DNA from: Anaeramoeba flamelloides
Lineage: Eukaryota > Metamonada > Anaeramoebidae
Assembly: GCA_027625915.1 (NCBI GenBank)
Contig: JANTQA010000047.1
Location: 20,398,001-20,462,000 of the forward strand
DNA: 64,000 nucleotides
Reading direction: 5' to 3'
Shown here: positions 20,472 to 30,918 of the stretch, piece by piece
How the letters are laid out: the number at the start of each line of letters is the position of its first letter
Position numbering within the stretch: position 1 is the stretch's first letter
Made by a program: the position numbers and the translations under genes
Notes under the pieces: generated by a model
What the model saw: only the letters and a program-made list of their open reading frames with translations
What the model was told of the DNA's origin: nothing
The model's database searches: none

Positions 20472-21721
20472 TCGGGTTTTGTTTTCTACATCATCTTTTG
20501 AATTATTTAACTTGTTAAAGTTTGATCAGGAATTTTTTCAAAAAACTGATATTCTGTCAAAGTTAGGTTCTTTAAAATAGATAAACCCAAATAAAATTAT
20601 GTTGATGTTTTCTAACAATTTGATCCATCAATAATCTTATAGAATTTTTTTAAATTTACCCATTTTCATTTTATTAGATTGCTCTTTCTAATATTTTGAA
20701 CCCATAGATCTCTCAATTTCTTGATATTGATAATTATTTATTATTTTTGGTTCATTAGTATTGTAAATGGGAAAAAATTGTTAAAATTTCAATTAATGAA
20801 TGAGTTTTAATTTGTTCTTTCTTTCTAGAATTTATTAAAATAGATTTTGTATTTTTCAAAAATTAAATTCTGGGTGTTTTCAAAATTTTGAACAATTTTT
20901 GATGATGATTTTTATCTTTGAAGAAAAAATCACCAGATTTGGGAATAACATTTCTCAAAAATACAATTTTGAAATCAAAGTATGGGAAAATTTCAAATTC
21001 TAAAAATTTTGAAAATTGAAATAGTTATTAAAGATTACCTGAGATAATATACTTAACGGATCAATATTCTATTACAACATGACAAAATTTTAATATATGA
21101 TATTGATGAGATTCACTTATTGTTAATTTTGTAGATATCAAGTTTTAAAAAATTCTGATCAATAAATAAACTCCAAATTGAATATTTTTTTCAGTGAGAT
21201 CAATTTTTTATTTACCCTTTTTTCTGAATAATTAAAGATATGAATTCATTTTATTTCTCACATTATAATGAATTTTTACTTTGTTTATTGTCATTTCAAT
21301 CGTTATTAAACGATAACAAGTCTTTTTTACAAGGAATATTGATATATAGATTTTTGAAAATGATATAACATATATTATAATGATTTATATATCAAAATAT
21401 TAAGATTAAATTAATTTTAAAATAAATATTAAATCAATATTAAAATTTAATATAATTAAAATTTATCAAAAATCTTTTATATAAATTATTATCAAGATAA
21501 GAGACTTGATATATTCCAATGAGACCCTTTTATCATCAATAATATTTGCTCTTATTTCAATTTTTCTTTTATTAAAATAAATATCATTAACAAATCATTT
21601 TTAAAATATTTACAGATGATTTAATTTTAATTATTAAAGAGAATATAAATTAAATAAATAATAAATTTTTATTTCAAATAAAAGTTCAATTTAAATTAAA
21701 ACCTAATAATGATAAAACATT
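20472..21721. other. Duplicated 3' flank downstream of copy B
   Basis: No gene seen. It is collinear with 46790-48010 after copy E and 60680-61900 after copy F, sharing for example ATATATGATATTGATGAGAT and GGAATATTGATATA. It marks the start of the roughly 10-kb segmental duplication. Confidence 0.6.
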
Positions 21722-21762
21722 AATATTATTAAATTTTTTTTTTTTATTTTGAAGGGAGGAAA

Positions 21763-23960
21763 CTAGTTTCCTCTTACAGCCCTGATTTCTAAATTTTTGT
21801 TTAGAAATTTTAATAAAGAGTCATAATTTTCTTTATCATTAACTAATGATAAAATAAATAATGAGTCTTTATTTCGAATAATATCAAGAATATTATTCTT
21901 TAATTGTTTATTATTTTTATTTATTTGAATTAATTCATTAATCCAAATTTTTCGATTTTTTCCATAGAATGGGCAGTCCCATAGAAAATGATCGATATCT
22001 TCTATTATTTCCTGATTAGAATGCTTTTTACATAAGTTGCAGAATTTTGTTTTTAATTTATTTTTATCATAAACATAAGAATATCTGTTTAAATAATTTG
22101 TGAAATTTCTTAATTTTAAAATGGAAGTTGAACCTTCCCATTTTAAATATTTTTGTTGTTTGTTGATATTGTTATTGTATTTAATAATTTTTTTATATTC
22201 TTGACCTTTCCACCCAGAGCTATTTATAATTAACTTTTGTCTAAAATCATTTAGGTCTACATTTAGTAATTTTAAGTTTTCAATTTCCAAATTGATATTT
22301 TCATCTTTTTTCTTGGAAAATTTTAATTTTTGTGAAATGTGATCAAACCCAAGTATTTCTAATTTTTTTTTGAGTTTATATCTTCTTTTGTAGATTGATA
22401 TTCTGGCTTGGTCAAGTTTAGCTTCAGTTTTATAAATTATTCTTGGAGAGTGTGGATTTATTTTTAAAAATTTTGTTACTTTTTTATTTATCCAAACATC
22501 AATTGAGTCAAAATCTTTTTGGTTTAAACTAAAAATTACAAGTCCATAAAATAATTGGCTAATACATATTGATTTAAACATTTGTAATTTTACTCCATTG
22601 GCGAGTTTTTGTTGGCTAAAAATTTTTTTAATTTTTTTAAAACTATCTTTTACTTTTTCAAAGTTTTTTTTTAAATGTTTTTCTTTTTCAAGCCAAATTC
22701 CTAAATATTTTATTTTTGATAGAATTTTTTACTTTAGTGTTTTCTCAGTATTTGGATTCATTCCAAATTCTTGAATAATTTTAAAGATTATAATTAATTT
22801 TTTGTCAATTTCTGAAATTGGTCCTTACATTATTAAAATCAAATCATCTGCCAACATCTGAACATGTTTTGCAAGGTGTTTAATTTTTTCAATTAAAAAA
22901 TGGCTAATAAATCCAAATAGTAAAGGAGAAAGAGGATCTCCTTGATACAATCCTAATCCAACCTTTTTATAATAGTTTTTTAGCCATATTTTGATTTTTT
23001 CATTTCGAATATATTTACCAAGAGCATAATGTACTAATATATGACTAATAGTATCAAAACATTTTTTGATATCAATTGTCACCACAAAGAATTCTTTATT
23101 TTTGTAATCATTTTTAAGTTTCTCTAATTCAAAAACTAAATTTAATACAGCAATTCTAGTATCTAATTTTTTTTTAAATCCAAATTGAGAATCTGATACT
23201 AGATTCAAAGATTCTTCAATTCCTTTATAAATAAGTTTTTGAAAAAATCTTGCTAATGTGTTATTAATTGATATTGGTCTATAATTTAATGGAATTCCTT
23301 CGTCTCCAGCTTTGTGTATAAATAAAATCTTTCTTTCTTTAATGAAATTTATTATTTCTTCATTAGGGTTATCAATCCTGTAACAAAAATTTTGTTGAAT
23401 TCTTTTTAAAAATTCAAGATGTTCTTTTTCATTTTTCTTTTTCGGGTCAATTTTATAGAATTTTATTTTGTCAAAATCTATAACTGATTTATTTTTTTGA
23501 TATTTTATTAATTCATAAATCTTTTCTAGAGAAAAAACATCTTTTGTTTCAATAAGTTTTAAATCTTCAAATTTATTAAAATAATAATCGTTAATTAATT
23601 TGATGATTTTTGATTCAGGTTTTTTACTAATCTCTTGGCAATAATTAAAATATGTCTTTTCTAAATTTTTGTTATTTAAAATAATTTTTGTTCATGATTT
23701 TCTAATTTTATTTATTAATTTCCTATATTTCAAATTAAATTCGAATTCATAATTAATTTGTTTTATTAATTTATACCATTTATTTGAGTTGATTTTTTTA
23801 ATTTTATTAATTAATTTTTGGTCCAAGAATAAATTTTTAATAAGAATGAATAATTCTTCATTTTCCTTTGTAATATTATAGACTATTCTTTCTTTTTGTA
23901 AAAATTGTTTTTTGAATTTTTTGAAATTAATTTTAATTACTTTTTTATCTTGAAAAAAAT
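21763..23960 (-). pseudogene. LINE reverse transcriptase ORF, broken
   Basis: Read on the minus strand, 23300-22825 shows reverse transcriptase motifs in order: PLNYRPIS, QFGF, IDIKKCFDTISH, GLYQGDPLSPLLF and the catalytic LADDLI (usual form Y/FADD). The next open stretch, 22581-21763 (272 residues), holds a C-terminal Cys/His module: CNLC, then HFLWDC, as in the zf-RVT end domain of LINEs. Upstream, 23960-23300 carries a Lys-rich linker that is also partly open. The coding is split by several stops or frame changes near 22600-22825 and 23690. No endonuclease domain is visible, as expected for a 5'-truncated copy. The clade is not assigned. Confidence 0.75.
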
Positions 23961-23974
23961 AATAAATTTTGAAA

Positions 23975-24625
23975 ATTCAAATTAATTTAAAAATTTAAAA
24001 TTTTGGGATTTGATAAATTAATAAATCTTCTCGCCTTCAGAGAAAAAAAAACAGAAAACATTAATTGGAAAGCTCGAAATTTAAAAGAATTAGAATCTGA
24101 ACTCGAAGTTTACAGAATTAATCAATTAAAAAATAGTTCAAGTTGGAAAGTACAAAATTATTTGAAAATAATTTTGATACAGGGAAATATTAACAAACAG
24201 CAAAAATATTTAAAATGGAAGGGTTCAACTTCTATTCTAAAGTTAAGAAATTATACAAATTATCTTAATAGATATTCTTATTTTATGAACAAAAATAAAT
24301 CACAATTTTGTCAATTGTGTAAAATAAATAAAGATTTGGATATCATTGAAGATTTGGATCATTTTCTCTGGAACTGCCCAGCCTATGAAAATAATCGTAG
24401 AATTTGCATATCTGAATTAGAAAAAAATAATTTTTCACTTATTTTAAATAATAATAATATTTATAATATTATTAATAAACAAGATTCAATATCTTTATTA
24501 GCTTTAGTAGATAATAAGACTATGTTTGAATCTATTATACGATTTCTAAATTCAAATTTAGGAATTCGGGCAAACAAGAGGAATTCTAAACTCCTCCCTT
24601 AAATTACAATAAATAAAAAAAAAAT
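23975..24625 (+). mobile_element. Second LINE 3' fragment nested in the first
   Basis: A plus-strand fragment of about 650 bp ends in a GGAATTC...CTCCCTT tail and AATAAATAAA poly(A). Similar bases flank it (AATAATAAATTTTGAAA near 23960 and AATAATAATTTTTTTTTGAAA near 24624), which could be its target duplication. It would then have inserted into the minus-strand LINE, since LINE-like sequence seems to resume to its right. Confidence 0.5.
24003..24602 (+). pseudogene. LINE C-terminal zinc-finger fragment
   Basis: A 199-residue open stretch homologous to the C-terminal part of the minus-strand LINE. Shared features in order: NINKQQKYLKW, GSTSILKLRN, NYLNRYSY, a CQLC pair, DHFLWNCP and a final LGIRA. 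The two copies differ at roughly half the positions, so they come from different LINE lineages. The fragment lacks reverse transcriptase and is a 5'-truncated remnant, not a gene. Confidence 0.7.
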
Positions 24626-24724
24626 AATAATTTTTTTTTGAAATAGATCAGGACTTTTAACTAAGTAAGATTTTTTAATCTCCCACTTGGAACTTATAAA
24701 GAATTTATAAATATTATTAAATTT

Positions 24725-25029
24725 ATTAAAGATTTTTATAATTTGGTAATTTATTTGGATAAAATTTTATTTATATTAAATAAGCTAAAAAGTGGCAAAG
24801 GAAATTTTTAATAATTCTATACAGCAATTATTTAATACTTTACAAACAAATAATTTGAAAATTAGATTATTTTTATCTTTTTTTATTAAGTCAATTAACC
24901 TACAGGTTAGAAATATATAATAATAAAATAGAAACGAAAAACCTATTAGAACAATTGGATTAATTCATGTTTTACCAAAATATCTAAAATAAACAGAAAA
25001 ATACACCATTTCTTATTTAGAAATCAATA
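24725..25029. other. Duplicated spacer after the LINE
   Basis: Collinear with 48035-48345 (shared CAATTAACCTACAGGTTAGA). No gene seen. Confidence 0.5.
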
Positions 25030-25226
25030 AAGTCAATTTCACTTTTAAGGCACAAACTTTCAACGGAATTTAAGGCACAAAAAAATCTCAAATTAAGGCA
25101 CAAAATTTTGAATTTTTTTTTTTTACAATTTATTTTTACTAGAATTTGAATTTTGTGCTTCAATTTGAGATTTTTTTGTGCCTTAAATTTCGTTGCTAGT
25201 TTGTGTCTTAAAAGTGAAACTGGCTG
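25030..25226. mobile_element. Palindromic MITE (AAGGCACAAA family)
   Basis: The whole element is a near-palindrome. Left has TTTCACTTTTAAGGCACAAA and right has the inverse, with TA at 25028-25029 and 25227-25228. Related copies lie at 26137-26332, 36538-36738 and 48697-48890. The paralogous position near 48345 is empty. Confidence 0.7.
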
Positions 25227-25245
25227 TAATTTTTTAATTTTTCGC

Positions 25246-25830
25246 TGTAATCGGGTCTAAACTTACAAAAAGTTGACATATGTGCTGATAGTTTGTTGTG
25301 TATATCAAAAAAAAAAAATTTGTCGAATAGAATTAAAAATATGAATTGGTCAAAAATGATAATTTTTGACCAAATATACAAATTTCGAAATTTTCAAAAT
25401 TTGCGAATATTTGCGATTTATTTAACATATTCATTTTTATTTAACATTTTTTATTTAACATTTTATTTAACATTTTATATGGGTAGGTAGGGTACGTTAG
25501 AGAGTGTTAGAATTGTGTATGGTTTGTAGGTTAGTTTAGATAGGGTTAGTAGGATGTGTTGAGTAAGTTAGGAACGATTGTGGTGGGGGTAGACCACTCA
25601 ACTAAAATATACTAATCCCACCTAACCCATCCCTATAAAATGTTAAATAAATGTTTAATAAATCGTTAAAAAATTGCAAATTTTGAAAATTTCGAAATTT
25701 GTATATTTGGTCAAAAATTGTCAATTTTGACCAATTCATATTTTTTGTTCTATTGAACAAAAAATTGTTTTTTGATATAAATAACAAACTATCAATACAC
25801 ATGTCAACATTTTGTAAGTTTAGAAATCAA
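25246..25830. mobile_element. Foldback element with long inverted arms
   Basis: The left arm (about 25258-25490) and right arm (about 25585-25825) are inverted copies over some 230 bp. Shared blocks: CTAAACTTACAAAA, GATAGTTTGTT, TATGAATTGGTCAAAA and CAAATATACAAATTTCGAAA. The centre (25491-25585) is G-rich with GGTAGGTAGGG and GGTTAG motifs. An open frame in each arm is a by-product of the repeat. The matching region after copy E lacks it. Confidence 0.65.
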
Positions 25831-26136
25831 ATAAGAAACAAAATAAAAAAATTTTGTTTTTCTCGCAAATAATCGCATCGCAAATAATCACATTTTTAAA
25901 AATTTACCTAAAATAGATTGGAATTCATAGAATTTAAAACTTCGGATATTTATTTATTATAATTTTAACGAGTTGTTAAATTCTAGGAGAAATTTCTTTT
26001 GGGTGTAGTTTTTTTTTTTTTTTGAAATTAAAAATTTCAAAAATTTTCAATTTGTAATTTCTCAAATTAAAAAAAAACAGAAATTAGCTTTTATCGAATT
26101 TAAAAGAATGATGTAAAAAAATTTATATTTTAAATT
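25831..26136. other. Duplicated spacer
   Basis: From about 25905 it is collinear with 48470-48696. A short direct repeat CGCAAATAATCGCAT / CGCAAATAATCACAT lies at 25863-25892. No gene seen. Confidence 0.4.
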
Positions 26137-26332
26137 CAGTTCTACTTTTAAAGGCACAAACTTTCAACCTAATTTAAGGCACAAAAAAATCCCAAATTTA
26201 AGGCACAAAATTTCGAATTTTTATTTTTACACAAATTGTTTTACTAGAATCTGAATTTTGTTCCTTAATTTGGGATTTGTATTGTGCCTTAAATTTGGTT
26301 GAAAGTTTATGCCTTAAAAGTGGAACTGGCTG
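26137..26332. mobile_element. Palindromic MITE, copy shared by both duplicates
   Basis: CAGTTCTACTTTTAAAGGCA on the left and the inverse TGCCTTAAAAGTGGAACTGG on the right. The orthologous copy at 48697-48890 sits in the same context, so this insertion predates the segmental duplication. Confidence 0.65.
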
Positions 26333-26339
26333 TAACTAA

Positions 26340-26735
26340 AAAAAAAAAAAACAAGACCCTTTTCGTTAGCTTATCCAGGATTCAAAAGAATTAAGTTTTA
26401 TCTTTCAGTTTACTCAATTATTTTGAATTCTGGTAAACAGCCTATCGCTTTTTTTTATTTTCCAAATAAAAAGAAAATATCAAAAATTTTCAATTAATTT
26501 ATCAAATTAAAAAAAACCGCTGTTAGGTTTTATTGAGTTTTTTTTTATTTGTGAAGTGTTCTAGGTTTTTTTGAGGTTTTCTATTTTATTTCTGTAGTTT
26601 TCTCGGTTTTTTTTACTTTAAAAAAAAACTTAATGAAAATCTATTGATTTTCTAAATAAATAGAAAACTCAAATAAACCTAACGAAAATCTATTGATTTT
26701 CTAAACTCTTTTTCAGTCATGGGGGGGGGGGGTTA
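26340..26735. repeat. Hairpin-cassette cluster with G12 tract
   Basis: CCAGGATTCAAAAGAATTAA pairs with TTATTTTGAATTCTGG. Further arms AAAATAGAAAACCTC-type and CTATTGATTTTCTAAA repeat. A run of 12 G stands at 26721-26732, which is striking in DNA this AT-rich. Partly collinear with 48893-49150. Confidence 0.5.
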
Positions 26736-27239
26736 TTGAAGAAATAGAACAAATTCTATGAGTTTAATTCATTATTCTTTTCAAACTAAATTTTCAATTT
26801 TTAGATCAGAATCATTTTTTCACATTTTGTAATTTTTTTTTTGTATTTCGCTTTTTTTTATGCTTTTCTTCTTTTCTTTATTTTTTTTTAAAAAATTAAA
26901 TTTGAAAAAAAAAAATGTTTGAAAAATTTATTAACATTAAGAAAAGTTAGGCTTTGTATGTTCATTTAAAATTTATACATTTACAAGTTAAAAATCTTAT
27001 TGTCAACAATTTAAATTTCCTAAAGAAATTGAGAATTTTGCACAAGAAGTTGCAAGGAATGTCCCAAAAAATTTTATTAACATTTTTTTTTTTTTGAAAT
27101 TTATGATTTGTTCAGGGTTTTATTTTATGATTATCAACTCTTATATGAAGATTATTATTTCTAGGATTTCTAAACAATCTAAGTTTATTTGATTCTTAAA
27201 AATACAGTGACATTTTCATTTTTAGCTAGTCCATTTGAG
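26736..27239. other. Spacer found only in this duplicate
   Basis: AT-rich with long T tracts and no coding. The equivalent position in the second duplicate (about 49120) is shorter, so this stretch was inserted here or lost there. Confidence 0.35.
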
Positions 27240-27700
27240 TGAAATGTCGTTTATTTATTTGGAAAATTAATAGATTTTTGTTAGGTTTTTTTTTTACTTT
27301 AGAAATAAACAGAAAATTTTAATAAATTTTCGGTTTATTTCTAAAGTAAAAAAAAAAAACTTAGAACACTTCCCAAATAAAATAGAAAACCTCAAAAAAA
27401 CCTAGAACACTTCACGAATTAAATTTGAAAACCTCAAAAAAAGCTAGAACATATCACAAATAAAAGAGTAAACGTCAAAAAAAAAGAGGTTTTTTTTTTT
27501 TTATTTTTTGAAATAAAAAGAAAAATTTTTTTTTAATTTTCTTTTCATTTCAAAAAGTAGTTAAAAAAACCGTAGTTATTTTCCAGAATTTAAAAGAATT
27601 GAGTTCAATCTTTTATTTTACGCAATCCTTTCAAATAATGGAAAACCTAGGTACTCTACTAAACTTAACGACACTCAACTGAACTAGACGGCACGAAAGT
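27240..27700. repeat. Hairpin-cassette cluster
   Basis: Contains GAAATAAACAGAAAATTT...inverse arms, three CCTAGAACACTTC-like units and a final AACGACACTC/GGCACG segment. Homologous to 49120-49490 in the other duplicate. Confidence 0.5.
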
Positions 27701-29064
27701 TTGTTTATCATGTTATTATACCTTATAATTATTCTATATTCCTGACCTTTCCATCTATAATTATTTATTATTAAGTTCTCTCTAAATTGATTAAGAAAAG
27801 TATCTATTAGTTTTAGATTATTAATTAATATTTTCGTTGTGCATTTAGAAAATTTTAAATTTTTTGATATGTGTTCAAAACCAAGAATGATTAATTTCTT
27901 TTTGTATATAAGTCTTTTTTTAAATATCGAAATTCTAAAAAAAATATATTTACAAAATACATCTCAATTTTATTGAATAACTTTTGTTAAAACTTGGATC
28001 AAATACCGATTTATTCAATCCCTTATATTTCGATTGGTTTTATTGGTTGAGTTTAGTATTGAAATATTAATTATTAAAAATACAAGTACAAATTAAAATT
28101 TTCAATCTAAAATCACACTTTCCAACATAAATACAAACAATATGATTTTCCACTATTTTCAAGAATTAACTTAATTGTTAATTATAAATAATAGTTTACT
28201 TTTTTTTAGTTTTAGAATATAAACATGGCAATTTTGGGTTTCAAAAAAAAAGACACAAATTAATAAATTGTTTAAATGAAGTTAACTGATCCATTTCATG
28301 GAAGTATAAAATAATAATTTCAATAAAAAATTTTTTTCAAGATTTTAAATAGATTTCATTTTCTTTTTAAAAAAATATTACTGCCTTAATTCAAATATTT
28401 TTTAATCTATATGTATTTCAAATTAAATTAATTTGTATTATTGTAAATAATTCTTAAGAGATTAGTTTTAACCACAGAGAATCTTAAAATCCAAGTAGTT
28501 GGTTATCTCGGATAAATCAGATTTGTGTTTAATTAGTTCGTTTATCAGGTAAAATTCTCTGAGTGAAATAGTATCAAAAGTGCATCATTTAGAATAACAA
28601 ATGATTCTTGTTTTGAAAAAATTTGAAAAAAAATCTATCAAATGGAGTAAAAATGAACATAAAAGAAGCACATATAATTTTTTGAAAATGAGAACTTTTA
28701 CTACTATATGAATATCAAAATGCCTTTTGATAATTTTAAAATAAAAAAACCAAATCCAAAAATTAATTTGATTATTGAAATTAAAATAAAATTTAAAAAC
28801 TTAACCCAATATATTAAAACCAAAACCTAAAAATTTGATCAGGTTTAATTACTGAAAATTTGAATGATTTTAATCCATAACTTCAATATGAAAATTTAAT
28901 TTGGGTAAATATTGACTTTCTGAAAATTTAATTGAAACAAGCCAATGGATTGAAAACAACCTACCAACAAGAAACAAGGTGAAGAGTTCTAAATATTAAT
29001 TGAAAATTAGAATTATGAACATTATTGAAAGATTAATAATGGATTTTTTTTATTATTTTTTCAA
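27701..29064. other. Duplicated spacer, possible LINE scrap at its start
   Basis: Collinear with 49491-50844. The first 200 bases, on the minus strand, weakly resemble the LINE C-terminal region (compare TATTCCTGACCTTTCCATC with the same segment near 22195), so an old LINE fragment is likely at 27715-27925. The remainder is non-coding. Confidence 0.45.
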
Positions 29065-29340
29065 TTTTTCACCTGTACGAATCTTTTTTATATTGGGAAA
29101 AAGAGTTACAAACCGAAAAAGCCCAAGTAGTCACTTGATAATACTGTGGACACTGAAACACAAAAGTGTGTGTAACTTGCAAATAAAAAATCAAAAGCAA
29201 AAGGCTAAAAATGACCAAATGGTTTAAAGCAAATAAGATGATAAAAAGAAATTAGAAATTTCAACCATTTAAACAACAATACCCAAATGAACATTCATGA
29301 TCAATTATCAAATTAAATTAATGTAACTAAAAGTATCATA
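29065..29340 (+). repeat. Dispersed repeat family copy
   Basis: One of five copies: GAGTTACAAACCGAAAAAGC, CACTTGATAATACTGTGG, GTAACTTGCAAATAAAAAAT, GGCTAAAAATGACC. The plus-strand copies (here and 50845-51130) come from the segmental duplication. The minus-strand ones are at 11385-11905, 18110-18375 and 36045-36260. Function unknown. Confidence 0.55.
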
Positions 29341-30587
29341 GAAGTAATTTTCTGTGTAATTATTTAAGGATAGACTTGAGTTTTTTTACTAGATTTTTTT
29401 TTTTTATACAATTTCTTCTTATCAACCCTTTTTAAATTTCAATTGTCTTTTTTTATTTTTTTACTTTTCGATTTTTTAAATTTTAGTTTTTAATTCATAA
29501 AAAAAAAAATTTGGGTTATGTCTTTATTTTGAAAATACTGTGAAATATATTGATTTTAGGTTTAAATTAGCTTTCGGGGAATTTAAATAAAATGTCATTT
29601 AGAATATAATTTACACTTTCATCAAGAATATTAAAATTAAAAAAATATATCTAAATTTCCAGTTATTAAATTTTGTTCAAATTTGATCAAAATTATCATT
29701 TATTTAATCACCAAAATACCTCAATTAGTTTTATTTTCTGAGATTAGAATTGAAATATTGAATAATTAAAAATACAAATATAATCTATTAATTCTTTTTG
29801 GAAATCTATACTTTCCAACCTAAAATGAAATATATAATATCCTATTTTCGAAGAATTAACTTAATTTTTAAGAACAACAATGGGATTATTTTTGAAAAGT
29901 TTTATATTGGAAATATAAGAATTTTAGGATTTCAAAAAAAGAATCTAAATTAATCAATTTTTTAGAAGAGGTTTAACTCATCCATTTCATCAAAGTAAAA
30001 ATGACAAATTATATAAAACAATTGTGTTATTGATCTTGACAAGATTTTACTTTTCTTTTTAAAAAATACCACCTTCTTTGGGTTTACAATCCCAAAAGTA
30101 CTATCTAAAATAAGTTAAAAATGTTATTTTGAATCAGTTAAAGGTACTTGTTAATTTGGTTCTAAGCTGATCGATCATGGACTTGGTAGGTTTTTTTAAT
30201 CGTCACTAGTATAAATAACACAATTTTTTATAATTTGATTTTTTTAATTTTTCCATAAATCCGAATTGAAGAGTGTAATACAAATAAATTGGTTGGAATT
30301 TAAGAATAAATTTTGATTTTTGGGTTGTCAACTGAAATTATAAAGAAGTTTTTACTCAATTAAAAAAAATATATATAATTGTTTTTTTAAAATCTACTTT
30401 AAAAATAAAAACAAAAATTAATTAAAATTTCAATTGTCAACACCCAAACACATTTTTTTATGATAACAAAAGTTAGCTCATTTATTAATCTTATACTCTC
30501 TTATTTGGTTTTATGAAAAATTAAAAATCAAAAAATGTTAAAAATTAACTTATTTTTAAACCTATTATTAAAACCCATAACAATCCC
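29341..30587. other. 5' flank of copy C with empty insertion sites
   Basis: Non-coding and collinear with 51131-56093. It holds uninterrupted versions of three sites occupied upstream of copy F: 30231-30245 (SINE-like element), TTAA at 30399-30402 (2.1-kb transposon) and about 30540-30556 (1.3-kb retroposon). Confidence 0.6.
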
Positions 30588-30665
30588 AAGATCCATCATC
30601 CAAGAAACCAAAATAATAAGTCTCCTTACTCTTTGATACAAAATATTCTTTTTTCATTTTTTAGG
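30588..30665 (+). promoter_or_regulatory. Conserved 5' block of copy C
   Basis: AAGATCCATCA at 30588-30598, CCAAAATAATAAGTCTCC, then TATTCTTTTTTCATTTTTTAG. It lies 331 bp before the ATG. The acceptor-like AG is kept although the preceding bases differ from copy A. Confidence 0.45.
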
Positions 30666-30918
30666 GAATTTTAAACTTAAATCAATTAATTTTCATTTTG
30701 TCTATTTTTCATTTTTTTTATTTTTTTTTTCTTTCATTTTTTCTCTGTTTTTCTTATTAGTTATTTTAATCGAATTTTTAGTTTTCGAATAAAAACAAAA
30801 GAATCAAAATTAAAAAAAAAAAAGAATCAAAATTGAAAAAAACAAAAAGAAAAACAAATAAAACCAAAAAAGTTTTATTTTTGTTTTTTGAATTGCTCAA
30901 GACTGTTTGAAATAATCA

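Larger units (their letters stand above)
21737..24709 (-). mobile_element. 5'-truncated LINE on the minus strand
   Basis: A 15-bp direct repeat AATATTATTAAATTT at 21722-21736 and 24710-24724 flanks the block. Next to the left copy, on the minus strand, is a 3' tail with a GAGGAAACTAGTTTCCTC palindrome, CCCTTCAAAATA and poly(A). The tail position and target duplication are those of target-primed insertion. Inside are reverse transcriptase remains and, at about 23975-24625, a second LINE fragment in the opposite direction. The matching flank after copy E (about 48040) lacks the block. Confidence 0.7.

Noticed and set aside
25480-25590. Internal telomere or chromosome-fusion point suggested by G-rich motifs
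   Set aside because: The motifs are few, irregular and sit in the centre of a foldback element. There is no tandem telomere array.
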